Origin: CAYWGR01 sp964458015
GTDB lineage: Bacteria > Planctomycetota > Planctomycetia > Pirellulales > Thermoguttaceae
Assembly: GCA_964458015.1 (NCBI GenBank)
Contig: CAYWGR010000025.1
Location: 1-41,250, forward strand
DNA length: 41,250 bases
Reading direction: 5' to 3'
The translations under genes and the position numbers were made by a program. This document shows positions 1 to 7,966 of this stretch, in pieces; within the stretch, counting starts at the first letter, position 1; each line of letters begins with the position of its first letter. Under the pieces are notes generated by a model. It was not told the origin of the DNA. It worked only from the letters and a program-made list of their open reading frames with translations, and searched no databases.

Positions 1-1
1 T

Positions 2-1369
2 CCGTATCGGATCATGCGGCGGCACGACGAAGACCATTCGCCGAACGATTTGTTGGATTTCGCCGCGTATCGAAGCATGGCCGAACGTCTGGCGGCGGAC
101 CTAAAGAAATTCAGCATGGATAATCTGTATCCCTTCCCGGAAGACTTGATCTTCGCCAGCGAACGGATGCACGCCCGGCATCGAACGATCGGCTATAACG
201 CTATCCGTGCAAATCCTCGGCTTTGCGGCTACAGTCTAACGGGCATCATCGACCAGCCGGCCGGCGAAGGCTTGATGACCGAATGGCGAGAGTTGAAGCA
301 AGGAATCATGGATGCCATGAACGATTGTCTGGCGCCGCTGCGTTGGTGCTTGTTCATCGAACCGATGCATGCCTACGCCGGCAGGCCGTTCAAGATTGAA
401 GCCGTGATGGCTAACGACGGCGTTTTGGCCTCGGGTGAATATCCCGCTCGGCTGAAAATCTTCGGACCGACGGGCGTTGTTTGGGAGAAATCGACCAAGG
501 TGGTCATTCCGGCGGCCGATTCGCCCGACAAAATTCCGCTGGTTACGCCGGTTCTCACCGAAAGCGTGACATTGAATGGTCCGGCCGGCGTTTACACCTT
601 CGCGGCTGAACTTGAACGCGGCGGCGTGGCGCGCGGCGAACGTGTCGAGTTTTATCTGTCCAAGGCCGAAGAATTGCCGCGTTTGAACGATACGATTACC
701 GTGCTCGGCATCGCTGAAGATGCTCGAAAATGGCTGAAGGATCACGGAGTTTCCACGGTCGATTTCAACGATGCCGCCGGAAAACCGTGCCGTGTGATTG
801 TGGTTGGCGATGGTCCCAATGCCCAGCAAGCACCGGCGACATGGCGAGAACTCGTTCGCCGGATGGTCACGGGCGATGCCGTGATTTTCCTCAAGCCCAC
901 GACATTCGCCGAGGGTCAAAACACGACGCGATGGCTGCCTTTGAAAAACAAGGGCGTCTGCCGCGGCAAGAACAACTGGGTGTATCACTGCGAGGATGTT
1001 GCCAAACAGCATCCCATGTTCGACGGATTGCCCGCCGGTGGAATGTTGAATTGGTACTATTATCTCCAGGTCGTGCCCAATATGCTCTTCGAGGGCCAAG
1101 ACGTGCCGGAAGAGGCCGTGGCGGCTGCTTTCGGACCCGGGGATTGCGTAGGCAATGGTTACAACTCAGGACTGCTCGTTGGATCCTATCGTTTCGGTGC
1201 AGGACGGTTTTACTTGAATACGTTGCGTATTCTTGAAAACCTGAATGCGAACCCCGCCGCGGATCGGCTGCTGCTCAACATGATCCGCACGGCCGCTGAA
1301 ATTGGCAAGACTCCGAAAGCCGAACTTCCGCCCGACTTCGAGGCCAAGCTCAAGGAGATCGGGTACTGA
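2..1369 (+). CDS. Glycoside hydrolase family 2 (beta-galactosidase-like), C-terminal part, 5' truncated by window
   Basis: The reading frame is open to the left edge: four codons (P-Y-R-I) precede the first ATG at 14, so the true start lies outside the window. The visible ~455 residues look like the end of a GH2-type protein. The segment reading GYSLTGIIDQPAGEG (about residues 80-95) resembles the C-terminal strands of a GH2 TIM barrel. It is followed by an Ig-like beta domain beginning near MHAYAGRPFKIEAVM and by an alpha/beta region (VIVVGDG, then AVIFLKP) that may be a glutamine-amidotransferase-like fold. The catalytic Glu residues would lie upstream or at the very edge, so activity cannot be judged. 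The downstream neighbour is an alpha-galactosidase, which fits a role in breaking down plant or algal galactosides. The family call is from recognition of the barrel end, not from the active site. Confidence 0.7.
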   Translation, partial: PYRIMRRHDEDHSPNDLLDFAAYRSMAERLAADLKKFSMDNLYPFPEDLIFASERMHARHRTIGYNAIRANPRLCGYSLTGIIDQPAGEGLMTEWRELKQGIMDAMNDCLAPLRWCLFIEPMHAYAGRPFKIEAVMANDGVLASGEYPARLKIFGPTGVVWEKSTKVVIPAADSPDKIPLVTPVLTESVTLNGPAGVYTFAAELERGGVARGERVEFYLSKAEELPRLNDTITVLGIAEDARKWLKDHGVSTVDFNDAAGKPCRVIVVGDGPNAQQAPATWRELVRRMVTGDAVIFLKPTTFAEGQNTTRWLPLKNKGVCRGKNNWVYHCEDVAKQHPMFDGLPAGGMLNWYYYLQVVPNMLFEGQDVPEEAVAAAFGPGDCVGNGYNSGLLVGSYRFGAGRFYLNTLRILENLNANPAADRLLLNMIRTAAEIGKTPKAELPPDFEAKLKEIGY

Positions 1370-1422
1370 TTGTTCATGAGTGGGTAGGACCACTCAATTA
1401 TTGAATTGTGAGAATTGCGCAA

Positions 1423-1450
1423 GGCGGGTCGATCAAAGCGAAGGCCCGCC
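1423..1450. repeat. 28-bp palindromic intergenic repeat (GGCGGG...CCCGCC), copy 1
   Basis: Six-base arms GGCGGG and CCCGCC enclose a 16-base centre that contains AAGCGAAGG, and CTACC follows. Reverse-complemented, it matches 24 of 28 bases of the element at 33713-33740. It lies in the 139-bp gap between the GH2 and GH36 genes. It is probably a dispersed REP-like element; it could also form a hairpin in the transcript. Confidence 0.6.
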
Positions 1451-1508
1451 CTACCGAACTACATCTGCAAGAAATTTCTATAACACAATTTCAGATCAGG
1501 AACACAAC

Positions 1509-3596
1509 ATGACCATCAAAAGCTTTACGATCTTTAGTTTTCTATTGGCGTTGGCCATCGGCACAACCACAGCGGCGGAGAATCCGGCAATTCCAACCGA
1601 CGCACCACAAGATGCCGTGATGGCTGCCGGGGCCGAAGTGCAAGCCGCCGCGGATTGGCTATCCGCCGCGATGCTCGGCAAACAATCGGATACCGCACAG
1701 AAGTATTTTCTCGATACCGTTGTGCCTTTTTCTTTCCGCTTGGGCGGGGCCGATTCCAAAACGTTTCTGAAATCCTGGAAGCAGGAAAGTTCGACAAAAG
1801 ACACTGCCGATCGCGTCGTGCATCAAATCTCTTGGACCGATCCGGCCACGGGCCTGCGAGTGACGGCCGAGGCGACGACATTCAAGCGATATCCGGCTGT
1901 TGATTGGGTTCTTTATTTTGAAAACCAAGGCCAAAAGGATACGCCGATTCTCGAAGATATTCGAGCTCTGGATGCAATCGTGAAAACGGCCGACGCCAAG
2001 CAGCCGGCCGTCTTGCATCGTTTGAACGGCGACAATTGCAACGAACAATCGTTCTTGCCGACCGAAACTCCCTTGTCGGCAGGACAAAACATCGGCATGG
2101 CGCCCTGCGGCGGTCGGCCCTCGAATGCCACGGCATTCCCGTTCTTCAATTTCGAGTTTGCCGGACAAGGCCTTTTGACGGCCATCGGATGGTCGGGCCA
2201 ATGGTCCGCACAACTCGATCGCACGGCGGAAGGCCCCACCCGTCTGCGCGCCGGCATGGAGAAAACGCACCTGCTGCTTCACCCGGGCGAAAAGATCCGA
2301 AGCCCGCGCATCTTGCTGATGCCCTGGCAAGGCAGCCGACAGGCGGCCCACCAGCGGTTCCGCCGACTGTTGATGTTCAGCTATGCCCCGCGTCCGACAG
2401 GCGTTCGGCCTTTACAACTTCCATTTGCTTCGCAATGTTTCGACCGCTATAACAGCCGACCGGGTTGGGCCACCGAGGCGGGCCAAATCGCCGCCGCGAA
2501 GCTTTCGGCGCAATACGGCGCCGACCATTTCTGGTTCGATGCCGGTTGGTTCCCTGGCAACTTTCCGAACGGCGTCGGCAATTGGTTCTGCAAGCCGCAA
2601 GAGTTTCCTCACGGTCTGAAGCCTGTCAGCGACGTTTGCCATCAAGAGGGCATGAAGTACATCGTGTGGTTCGAGCCCGAGCGCGTTGCCAAGGATACGC
2701 AAATCGCGCGCGAGCATCCCGAATTCGTGTTGGGCGGCAAAGAAGGCGGGCTTTACAATCTTGGCAATCCGGCCGCTCGGCGATGGCTGACCGATCTGCT
2801 CTCGCAACGCATCACCGAGTTCGGCATGGATGTCTATCGCAACGATTTCAACATCGACCCGCTCGATTTCTGGCGTCGGAATGATACACCCGACCGCCAG
2901 GGCATCAGTGAAATTCGTTATGTTGAAGGCCACTACGCCATGTGGGACGAATTGATCGCCAAGCATCCTGGCCTGTGGATCGACAACTGCGCCAGCGGCG
3001 GCCGACGCATCGATTTGGAAAGCATCCGGCGTTCGGTGCCCTTGTGGCGCAGCGACACCAGTTGCTGGGGCGGTCATCCCGAGTGGGATCAACGGCAATC
3101 ACAAGGTTTGAGCCTTTACATTCCGCTGTTCACGGCTTGTGATTGGGCAACAGACGCCTACACGACCCGCAGCACGGCCGCCGGCGGCATGATCTGCCAG
3201 TTCGACTATTTGAACGAGCAGTTTTCCGTCGAACAAGCCAAGCGAGCCTTGGCTGAAGTGAAAGAGAACCAGCAGTTCTGGTACGGCGACTATTATCCGC
3301 TAACGAATGTTTCGCTGGGCAATGACGTTTGGGCCGCTTGGCAACTTCATCGCGCCGATCTCGATGCCGGCATTGCGTTGGCGTTCCGGCGCGGCGATTC
3401 ACCCTATCCGGCAATCACCGTGAAACTCGGCGGCATCGATGCGGCGAAAGATTATGCCGTGGAATTTATTGACGAATCATATCAGAAGGTCAACAAAACC
3501 ATTCCCGGGCGCGAACTGGCCACGGAATTGGAATTGCGGCTGCCCAAGAAACAAAGCAGCCTGTTGGTGCGGTATAAACCGGTAGCACAGAAATAG
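1509..3596 (+). CDS. Alpha-galactosidase-like glycoside hydrolase, GH36/melibiase type, secreted
   Basis: This 695-aa protein probably hydrolyses terminal alpha-galactosides outside the cytoplasm. I chose the ATG at 1509 because it begins a clear signal peptide (MTIKSFTIFSFLLALAIGTTTAA) and has CAGGA just upstream; the frame is open further back but that part is not protein-like. The first ~280 residues form the usual N-terminal beta-sandwich. The barrel holds YIVWFEPERV, then YRNDFNID with Asp446 at the nucleophile position, then DNCASGGRRIDLES and PLWRSD with Asp516 at the acid/base position. The classical GH36 nucleophile motif is KxDxN; here the Lys is Arg. The C-terminal ~90 residues form the final beta domain. 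Substrate specificity inside the clan cannot be read from sequence alone. It follows the GH2 gene on the same strand and may be co-transcribed with it. Confidence 0.88.
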   Translation: MTIKSFTIFSFLLALAIGTTTAAENPAIPTDAPQDAVMAAGAEVQAAADWLSAAMLGKQSDTAQKYFLDTVVPFSFRLGGADSKTFLKSWKQESSTKDTADRVVHQISWTDPATGLRVTAEATTFKRYPAVDWVLYFENQGQKDTPILEDIRALDAIVKTADAKQPAVLHRLNGDNCNEQSFLPTETPLSAGQNIGMAPCGGRPSNATAFPFFNFEFAGQGLLTAIGWSGQWSAQLDRTAEGPTRLRAGMEKTHLLLHPGEKIRSPRILLMPWQGSRQAAHQRFRRLLMFSYAPRPTGVRPLQLPFASQCFDRYNSRPGWATEAGQIAAAKLSAQYGADHFWFDAGWFPGNFPNGVGNWFCKPQEFPHGLKPVSDVCHQEGMKYIVWFEPERVAKDTQIAREHPEFVLGGKEGGLYNLGNPAARRWLTDLLSQRITEFGMDVYRNDFNIDPLDFWRRNDTPDRQGISEIRYVEGHYAMWDELIAKHPGLWIDNCASGGRRIDLESIRRSVPLWRSDTSCWGGHPEWDQRQSQGLSLYIPLFTACDWATDAYTTRSTAAGGMICQFDYLNEQFSVEQAKRALAEVKENQQFWYGDYYPLTNVSLGNDVWAAWQLHRADLDAGIALAFRRGDSPYPAITVKLGGIDAAKDYAVEFIDESYQKVNKTIPGRELATELELRLPKKQSSLLVRYKPVAQK

Positions 3597-3625
3597 TTTC
3601 TACCGAAAAAATAGCCATCGACTCC

Positions 3626-3691
3626 TGTCATCCTGAGCGTAGCGAAAGATCTCCACGGTCTGGCAGATCCTTCACTGCGTTCAGGATGACA
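3626..3691. repeat. Imperfect inverted repeat (CATCCTGA...TCAGGATG) between convergent genes
   Basis: Two 27-base arms, 3626-3652 and 3665-3691, are complementary at 23 of 27 positions and enclose a 12-base centre. Each arm contains CATCCTGA followed by a GCGTAGCGAAAGATC-like core, a sequence type I recognise as a dispersed intergenic element in many environmental genomes. It sits exactly between the stops of the GH36 gene (+) and the DUF4838 gene (-), so its RNA hairpin could act as a bidirectional terminator, although no long T run follows. Confidence 0.7.
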
Positions 3692-3725
3692 CGATGGTTT
3701 TTTGCAACAAGAATTTGATGGCGGA

Positions 3726-5552
3726 CTATTTCGCAAGATACTTCTTGCGGCCCTCGACCATGTAATCCCAAACGGCTTTGCGGAACAGGGCTACGCGTTG
3801 TTTTTCAATCGCAGTGACGTTCGCCTGCTCGGCCTCGGCCATCAACTTGCCGAGTTCCGCCATACGGGCTTCGGTGCCAAGATACTTCCAGGCGATTTCC
3901 TCGTTCTGGTGATATTGCTTCTGCAAGTTTTTCCGAACTTCTTCGGGATAGTTGTTCGGATCCGAGTAGATCCGTTCAACCTGGAGGTAAAACTTTTTCA
4001 GCGAAGCGCCGGCCATGCCATAGTAGCGGGCGAAGAACTCATCGAGCACGGAATCCATGTTGAGCGAAGGATCGTCCAATAGTTTCATCGTTACATAGAT
4101 GTCCACCTGCTCGCCCATGTTGTTGAAGAACGCCCCGCAAATGCCGTCGCGGGCAAACCGCTTGAATTGTGCATCCAGACTATGCGCGCTGAAGCCGGGG
4201 AAGCAATGGTAGTTTCCGCCCTCGCAGAACAGCTCGGGGAAACAGTAGTAGAGCCAAAGATACATCCGTCGGCCATTCTTATGGCTTACCCAATCGTTGT
4301 AAAAGTTCAAGTCGTTGGCCATCATGCCAGGCGCCCACTGATGCCTAGCATGGAGGCACAACTGCACGGAAATGTTCGGCTCAAGCTGAACTTTTAGCGG
4401 GTAATAGGCATATTCAAAATAGGCCAACGTAGCCAGCGTTTTATTGGGATGCGTCTTGGCTACTTCCCGCGCCACTTTGTTGGCGAAAGTGAAGAAGTAA
4501 TCGCTGGCCACGCCATTGCTGAATTCCTGTTGCGTGCGATCGCGGGTTAATTGTGCTTGGCAAGCCGCACATTTGCACCAGCTATTATTATCCATCGGGA
4601 CCAAGCCGAAGAATTCTCCCTCGGCCGCCGCGCCCGAGAGAGCTTGCTTGCCATCGAAGAATTCTCTCGCATCCTTCACGACCTGGTCGATGAATCCTTG
4701 GTTCGAGAAACACATTTGCGGCGGTTGCCCGCCCATGTTCTTTAGCTCGGCTTCGGTGTAGCCCTGTGCAAACCAATCGGGATGGGCCGCAACGAAACGC
4801 TCGGGACACTGCGGATTCTTTTTCCAAAAACGATCGTAATAACCATAGAACGAGTGGTTGCAAGCATAGGGCTCGCCGCCAAGGCGCTGCCGAGCATTAA
4901 ACAGATTGATTTCATCACCGCTTGCATGGTTCCATTGATTGGTCAGGATTTCCATCGGTCCCCACGGTAGCCGATAGTCGAAGGCCGGCCGGCGTTGAAT
5001 GTCTTTGGTTGTAACTGCCAATGTGGCGGTCTTTGGCAGAACCATTTCCAGCTCGCCCGGACCGTACCAACGCACATCGCAAAAGCGTTCGAGAAAATCA
5101 TGGACGGCATACGAAGTAGCCTGCTTTTCAAAAATTGCGGGCGTGGCTGGCCGATTGCCCTTGGTTCGCTTGGGCGAATCCTTGCCCAGAAGCACGAGGG
5201 CATCGCCGACAAAGCGGATGACATATTCCTGATCCTTGAGCTCGTCCGGCTTCACGCCAAGTTGAGCAGTGGCCGCACTGGGACCAACCAAAATCCGAAC
5301 GCCTTCCACCTTGTCAGCGTCGGTCTTGATGGGCAACGTTGCACCGGTGATTTTTTGAACGTGGTATTGCAGTTCAAAAGCGGAAAACGCCGCCACATCG
5401 GTTGGATCGGCCGCCGTGATGATCGTGGCGACCGGTTTACCGTCGCGCACCAGCACGAAATCGCCGGCCTGGGCCGGGATAATCAAGCTGCCGACAAAAG
5501 CAAGCACCATAACGGCGAACACAATGCAAGACACACCTTTTCGGCATAACAT
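3726..5552 (-). CDS. Secreted DUF4838 domain protein (GH67 N-terminal-like fold)
   Basis: This 608-aa protein has a signal peptide (about residues 1-29, ending AQAG). An N-terminal alpha/beta domain follows (residues ~30-185; ILVGPSAATAQLG, YVIRFVGDALVLLG), resembling the alpha-glucuronidase N-terminal domain. The DUF4838 core follows, with LVPMDNNSWCKCAACQAQ around residues 318-334 (Cys326, Cys328, Cys331). Proteins of this kind are common in planctomycetes and Bacteroidetes next to glycan-degrading genes; their reaction is not established, so I make no enzymatic claim. The start is firm: AGGAGGT lies 6 bases upstream of the ATG on the - strand (5559-5565). It converges on the GH36 gene and lies 114 bp downstream of the pseudouridine synthase gene on the same strand. 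Confidence 0.85.
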   Translation of the reverse strand: MLCRKGVSCIVFAVMVLAFVGSLIIPAQAGDFVLVRDGKPVATIITAADPTDVAAFSAFELQYHVQKITGATLPIKTDADKVEGVRILVGPSAATAQLGVKPDELKDQEYVIRFVGDALVLLGKDSPKRTKGNRPATPAIFEKQATSYAVHDFLERFCDVRWYGPGELEMVLPKTATLAVTTKDIQRRPAFDYRLPWGPMEILTNQWNHASGDEINLFNARQRLGGEPYACNHSFYGYYDRFWKKNPQCPERFVAAHPDWFAQGYTEAELKNMGGQPPQMCFSNQGFIDQVVKDAREFFDGKQALSGAAAEGEFFGLVPMDNNSWCKCAACQAQLTRDRTQQEFSNGVASDYFFTFANKVAREVAKTHPNKTLATLAYFEYAYYPLKVQLEPNISVQLCLHARHQWAPGMMANDLNFYNDWVSHKNGRRMYLWLYYCFPELFCEGGNYHCFPGFSAHSLDAQFKRFARDGICGAFFNNMGEQVDIYVTMKLLDDPSLNMDSVLDEFFARYYGMAGASLKKFYLQVERIYSDPNNYPEEVRKNLQKQYHQNEEIAWKYLGTEARMAELGKLMAEAEQANVTAIEKQRVALFRKAVWDYMVEGRKKYLAK

Positions 5553-5666
5553 GGACTTACCTCCTGGCGTGAAGCAAATGGGCGGGAAAACACTCGGACA
5601 AAGGCAGGAACGCCATTGATGGTATCACCAAACCAACGGGTGGTCAACCATTGGCCCCCGCGAGCA

Positions 5667-6341
5667 TCACCTTAGCCCAAAGGGGCGCCAACTGCCGGGC
5701 AAAGGTGCTTCAAACTCCAAGCGAACGTCGGTTGTCGGGTGCGAAACGACCAATCGCCGCGAATGCAAGGCAATGCCGGCCGAAAACTGCACGCGGTTGC
5801 CGTACTTCCGATCGCCGACGATCGGATATCCCGCGTGGGAAAGCTGCACGCGGATTTGATGCTTTCGGCCCGTCTCCAGTTGCACTTCCAGCAAAGAATA
5901 GTTTTTGACCATCTTCAGCAAACGATAACCAAGGCGTGCCTCTTGAGCGCCGGGCATCGTCGGCCCGACAATGTTCACACGCCGATGGTGGTCGTCGTGC
6001 CGCAGCCAATCCGTGAGTTGGCCTTCCCGCGGATCCAAAACACCTTCGATCAGGGCCCAATAGATCTTCTCGACTGAATGGGTGCGGAACTGTTCCGTTA
6101 ATCGTGCGGCAGCCTTTGAGGTTCGCGCGAGCAGCACGACGCCCGTAACGGGCGCATCCAACCGGCTGACGACGCCCAGATACACATTGCCCGGCTTCTG
6201 GTAACGTTCCTTCACGTATTCCTTGGCCAAGGTCAACAGCGTCGGCTGTCCCGCGGGCGTGCCCATCGTGGGCAATCCGGCCGGTTTGTCCACCACCAGC
6301 AGATGATTGTCTTCGTAAAGAACGTTGAAAGGGGGATTCAT
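5667..6341 (-). CDS. RluA-family pseudouridine synthase (RNA)
   Basis: This 224-aa cytoplasmic enzyme should convert uridine to pseudouridine in rRNA or tRNA. It opens with YEDNHLLVVDKPAGLPTMG, typical of the family. The catalytic motif is SRLDAPVTGVVLLA around residues 59-72, with Asp62 as the catalytic aspartate; the usual HRLD has Ser in place of His. The later motifs are LETGRKHQIRVQLSHAGYPIVGD and SRRLVVSHP. It has no N-terminal S4 domain, so it resembles the short RluA/TruC-like subgroup rather than RluC or RluD. The target base cannot be assigned. It is divergent from maf, with a short shared upstream region. Confidence 0.9.
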   Translation of the reverse strand: MNPPFNVLYEDNHLLVVDKPAGLPTMGTPAGQPTLLTLAKEYVKERYQKPGNVYLGVVSRLDAPVTGVVLLARTSKAAARLTEQFRTHSVEKIYWALIEGVLDPREGQLTDWLRHDDHHRRVNIVGPTMPGAQEARLGYRLLKMVKNYSLLEVQLETGRKHQIRVQLSHAGYPIVGDRKYGNRVQFSAGIALHSRRLVVSHPTTDVRLEFEAPLPGSWRPFGLR

Positions 6342-6416
6342 GGGATGCGGAAAATGGAATAAATTAGACAGACAACCCTTTTAATGTACCAAACCCCGTT
6401 TCCTCCGGCGAGTTGC

Positions 6417-6998
6417 ATGACCGAGCATTATTCGAATTTGATTCTGGCAAGTCGTTCTCCGCGTCGACGTGAGCTATTGACCGATGCAGGCTATACGTTT
6501 GAGGTTCATCCTGCGTCCGAATCGGCGGAATCCGGGGTTTGCGAGTGCGAGTCGCCCGAACAGCTTGTCACAAGGTTAGCCTATCAGAAGGCGGCCGATG
6601 TCGCCCGACGATTTCAAAATGGCTTGATCCTCGGTTGTGATACGGTCGTCGAATGCCGCGGCCAAATTCTCGGCAAACCCGAAGATCGCCAACATGCCCG
6701 GGCAATGCTGGAATCGCTCAGCGGCCAAGAACACAGGGTCTACAGCGGGCTATGCCTGTGGCTTTTGCCCGATCACACACACCAAGTTCGCACGGCAATG
6801 ACGCTCCTTCGGATGGACGACCTTTCTCCCCAGCAACTCGATGATTATTTGGCCGGCGATCAATGGGAAGGGAAAGCCGGGGCATTCGGTTACCAGGACG
6901 GGCTCGACTGGGTCCACATCGTCGAGGGCAGCCCCTCGAACGTGGTCGGGCTGCCGATGGAACTCTTGGCGGAAATGCTGCAGGAACTAAGGCAATAA
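6417..6998 (+). CDS. maf: Maf family nucleoside triphosphate pyrophosphatase
   Basis: Maf proteins hydrolyse non-canonical or modified nucleoside triphosphates to the monophosphate and pyrophosphate in the cytoplasm. From the ATG at 6417 the protein has 193 aa and starts MTEHYSNLILASRSPRRREL, which is the family's usual beginning. An in-frame ATG at 6384 would add 11 residues unlike the family, so I prefer 6417. Key motifs are the LASRSPRRREL loop, LGCDTVVEC, GQEHRVYSGL, WEGKAGAFGYQD and VVGLPMELL. Which subgroup (dTTP/UTP or m7GTP preference) cannot be fixed here. It converges on the HU gene across a hairpin. Confidence 0.9.
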   Translation: MTEHYSNLILASRSPRRRELLTDAGYTFEVHPASESAESGVCECESPEQLVTRLAYQKAADVARRFQNGLILGCDTVVECRGQILGKPEDRQHARAMLESLSGQEHRVYSGLCLWLLPDHTHQVRTAMTLLRMDDLSPQQLDDYLAGDQWEGKAGAFGYQDGLDWVHIVEGSPSNVVGLPMELLAEMLQELRQ

Positions 6999-7006
6999 AC
7001 ACGAAA

Positions 7007-7036
7007 AGGCGGCCTAACAGTGCTGCTAGACCGCCT
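7007..7036. terminator. Hairpin between convergent maf and HU genes
   Basis: Ten-base arms (AGGCGGCCTA and TAGACCGCCT) pair with one mismatch around a 10-base loop. The element fills the 64-bp gap between the two stop codons. The T run after it is weak (ATATTTTG), so it is a possible bidirectional terminator rather than a textbook intrinsic one. Confidence 0.5.
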
Positions 7037-7062
7037 CTCCGATATTTTGCATGGTCTGTTAT

Positions 7063-7395
7063 TTACTTAGCCATGTCCTTGGCGCCGCGGAGCGCACGAA
7101 CCTTGATCTTGCTGTAGGCCGGCTTCGCGGGACGGTCTTGCAGTTCGCCGGTGAAGGGGTTCTTGACGCCCTTTTGAGCCGGACGAGCCGGAACCTTCTT
7201 TTTCTCGAACTTAACCAGACCGGGAAGCGTGAAGACGCCGGCGCCACGGGAGCTCAGGCTCTTACGGATCTCTTCCGTCAGGGCATCCAAAACCGCCGAA
7301 ACCTGCTTCTTGGTCAGGTCGGTGGCATTGGCAATGCTCTGCAGAATTTCGGTCTTCGTCGGTGCTTTCTTGGCTGCTTTGGCTGCTTTGGCCAT
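7063..7395 (-). CDS. HU-family DNA-binding protein
   Basis: This 110-aa nucleoid-associated protein should bind and bend DNA as a dimer. A short Lys/Ala-rich head (MAKAAKAAKKAPTK) precedes the HU fold: the helical part (EILQSIANATDLTKKQVSAV), then GAGVFTLPGLVKFEKKKVPA and the DNA-binding arm around NPFTGE, ending with AKPAYSKIKVRALRGAKD. It is about 20 residues longer than classical HU because of the basic head and tail. The ATG at 7395 has GGAGGG 9 bases upstream; an in-frame TTG two codons earlier is too close to that site. It is encoded alone and has a long AT-rich upstream region, as expected for a highly expressed gene. Confidence 0.9.
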   Translation of the reverse strand: MAKAAKAAKKAPTKTEILQSIANATDLTKKQVSAVLDALTEEIRKSLSSRGAGVFTLPGLVKFEKKKVPARPAQKGVKNPFTGELQDRPAKPAYSKIKVRALRGAKDMAK

Positions 7396-7463
7396 AATCA
7401 ATTACCCTCCATGCGAGGTCCTAGGGGTGGAAAGTTTGTCCGTCCGTTAAAGTGGACGTGATG

Positions 7464-7491
7464 ATTAAAGTCTCTTCATCGAAAAAAGCAA
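7464..7491 (-). promoter_or_regulatory. Candidate sigma70-type promoter for the HU gene
   Basis: On the - strand TTGCTT is followed after 16 bases by TTTAAT, giving an untranslated leader of about 60 bases before the ATG at 7395. The match is partial and the region is AT-rich, so chance is possible. Confidence 0.3.
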
Positions 7492-7657
7492 CCCGAAAAA
7501 CGCGAAAAAAAGCCAAATAACCCCGATATTTTGAATATTTTCACAATTTTCGCGCGATTTTACCCTGTTTTCGGGTGATTCGGGGCTAGAACACTTGCAA
7601 AATCCCTCAAAAACAGCTTATTGCAAACAATCCCGACGCGACCGTCGTAAAGACAGT

Positions 7658-7671
7658 AAAGGGATCCCTTT
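7658..7671. promoter_or_regulatory. Perfect 14-bp palindrome, possible operator
   Basis: AAAGGGATCCCTTT reads the same on both strands and is followed directly by TTGCAA. It lies between two divergent genes, where an operator would be expected. No regulator can be named. Confidence 0.3.
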
Positions 7672-7811
7672 GCAATAATGACTGCTCACGAAAACGATGT
7701 CTTTAAGGGGCAGATGGGACGGTGCGCATTGCGCGACATCGCCCACCCGCCCAACAGTTTCTTGTCTCCCAATCCCTACAAACCCTTAACACGTCAAATA
7801 GCCCCGGAAAC

Positions 7812-7840
7812 TTGCCATCCAACCACTAATCATCTAGGAT
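7812..7840 (+). promoter_or_regulatory. Candidate sigma70-type promoter for the TPR/propeller gene and cluster
   Basis: TTGCCA (7812-7817) and TAGGAT (7835-7840) are separated by 17 bases, and the -35 box matches consensus at 5 of 6. Transcription would start near 7847, leaving a leader of about 120 bases before the ATG at 7967. Confidence 0.4.
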
Positions 7841-7966
7841 ATGTAGTTGCACACTCTCTCTATTGCGCATAATTCAACAGGGTTACCGCCGATCGGGAAC
7901 TTTCGGCCTGCATTCACCCTCCAACACGAAACGGCGAGAATGTGCCAGGAACCAGAGAACCCAATA

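Larger units (their letters stand above)
7396..7966. other. 571-bp intergenic regulatory region between divergent HU and TPR/propeller genes
   Basis: I see no convincing gene here. The half nearest HU (about 7470-7570) is strongly AT-rich with A and T tracts. The self-complementary hexamer TTGCAA occurs three times (7595, 7621, 7670), and a 14-base perfect palindrome lies at 7658-7671. The right half holds a promoter candidate at 7812-7840. An open frame runs from a TTG at 7847 into the downstream gene, but the ATG at 7967 with its signal peptide is the better start. Confidence 0.5.

Noticed and set aside
236..1099. Long open frame on the - strand opposite the GH2 gene
   Set aside because: It is a shadow of the GH2 frame, rich in His/Arg/Gly without domain features; similar shadows oppose most genes here (for example 10805-12124 - and 12738-13472 -).
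7847..7966. TTG start at 7847 for the TPR/propeller gene
   Set aside because: It would place 40 non-conserved-looking residues before the signal peptide, and it coincides with the expected transcription start of the 7812-7840 promoter.
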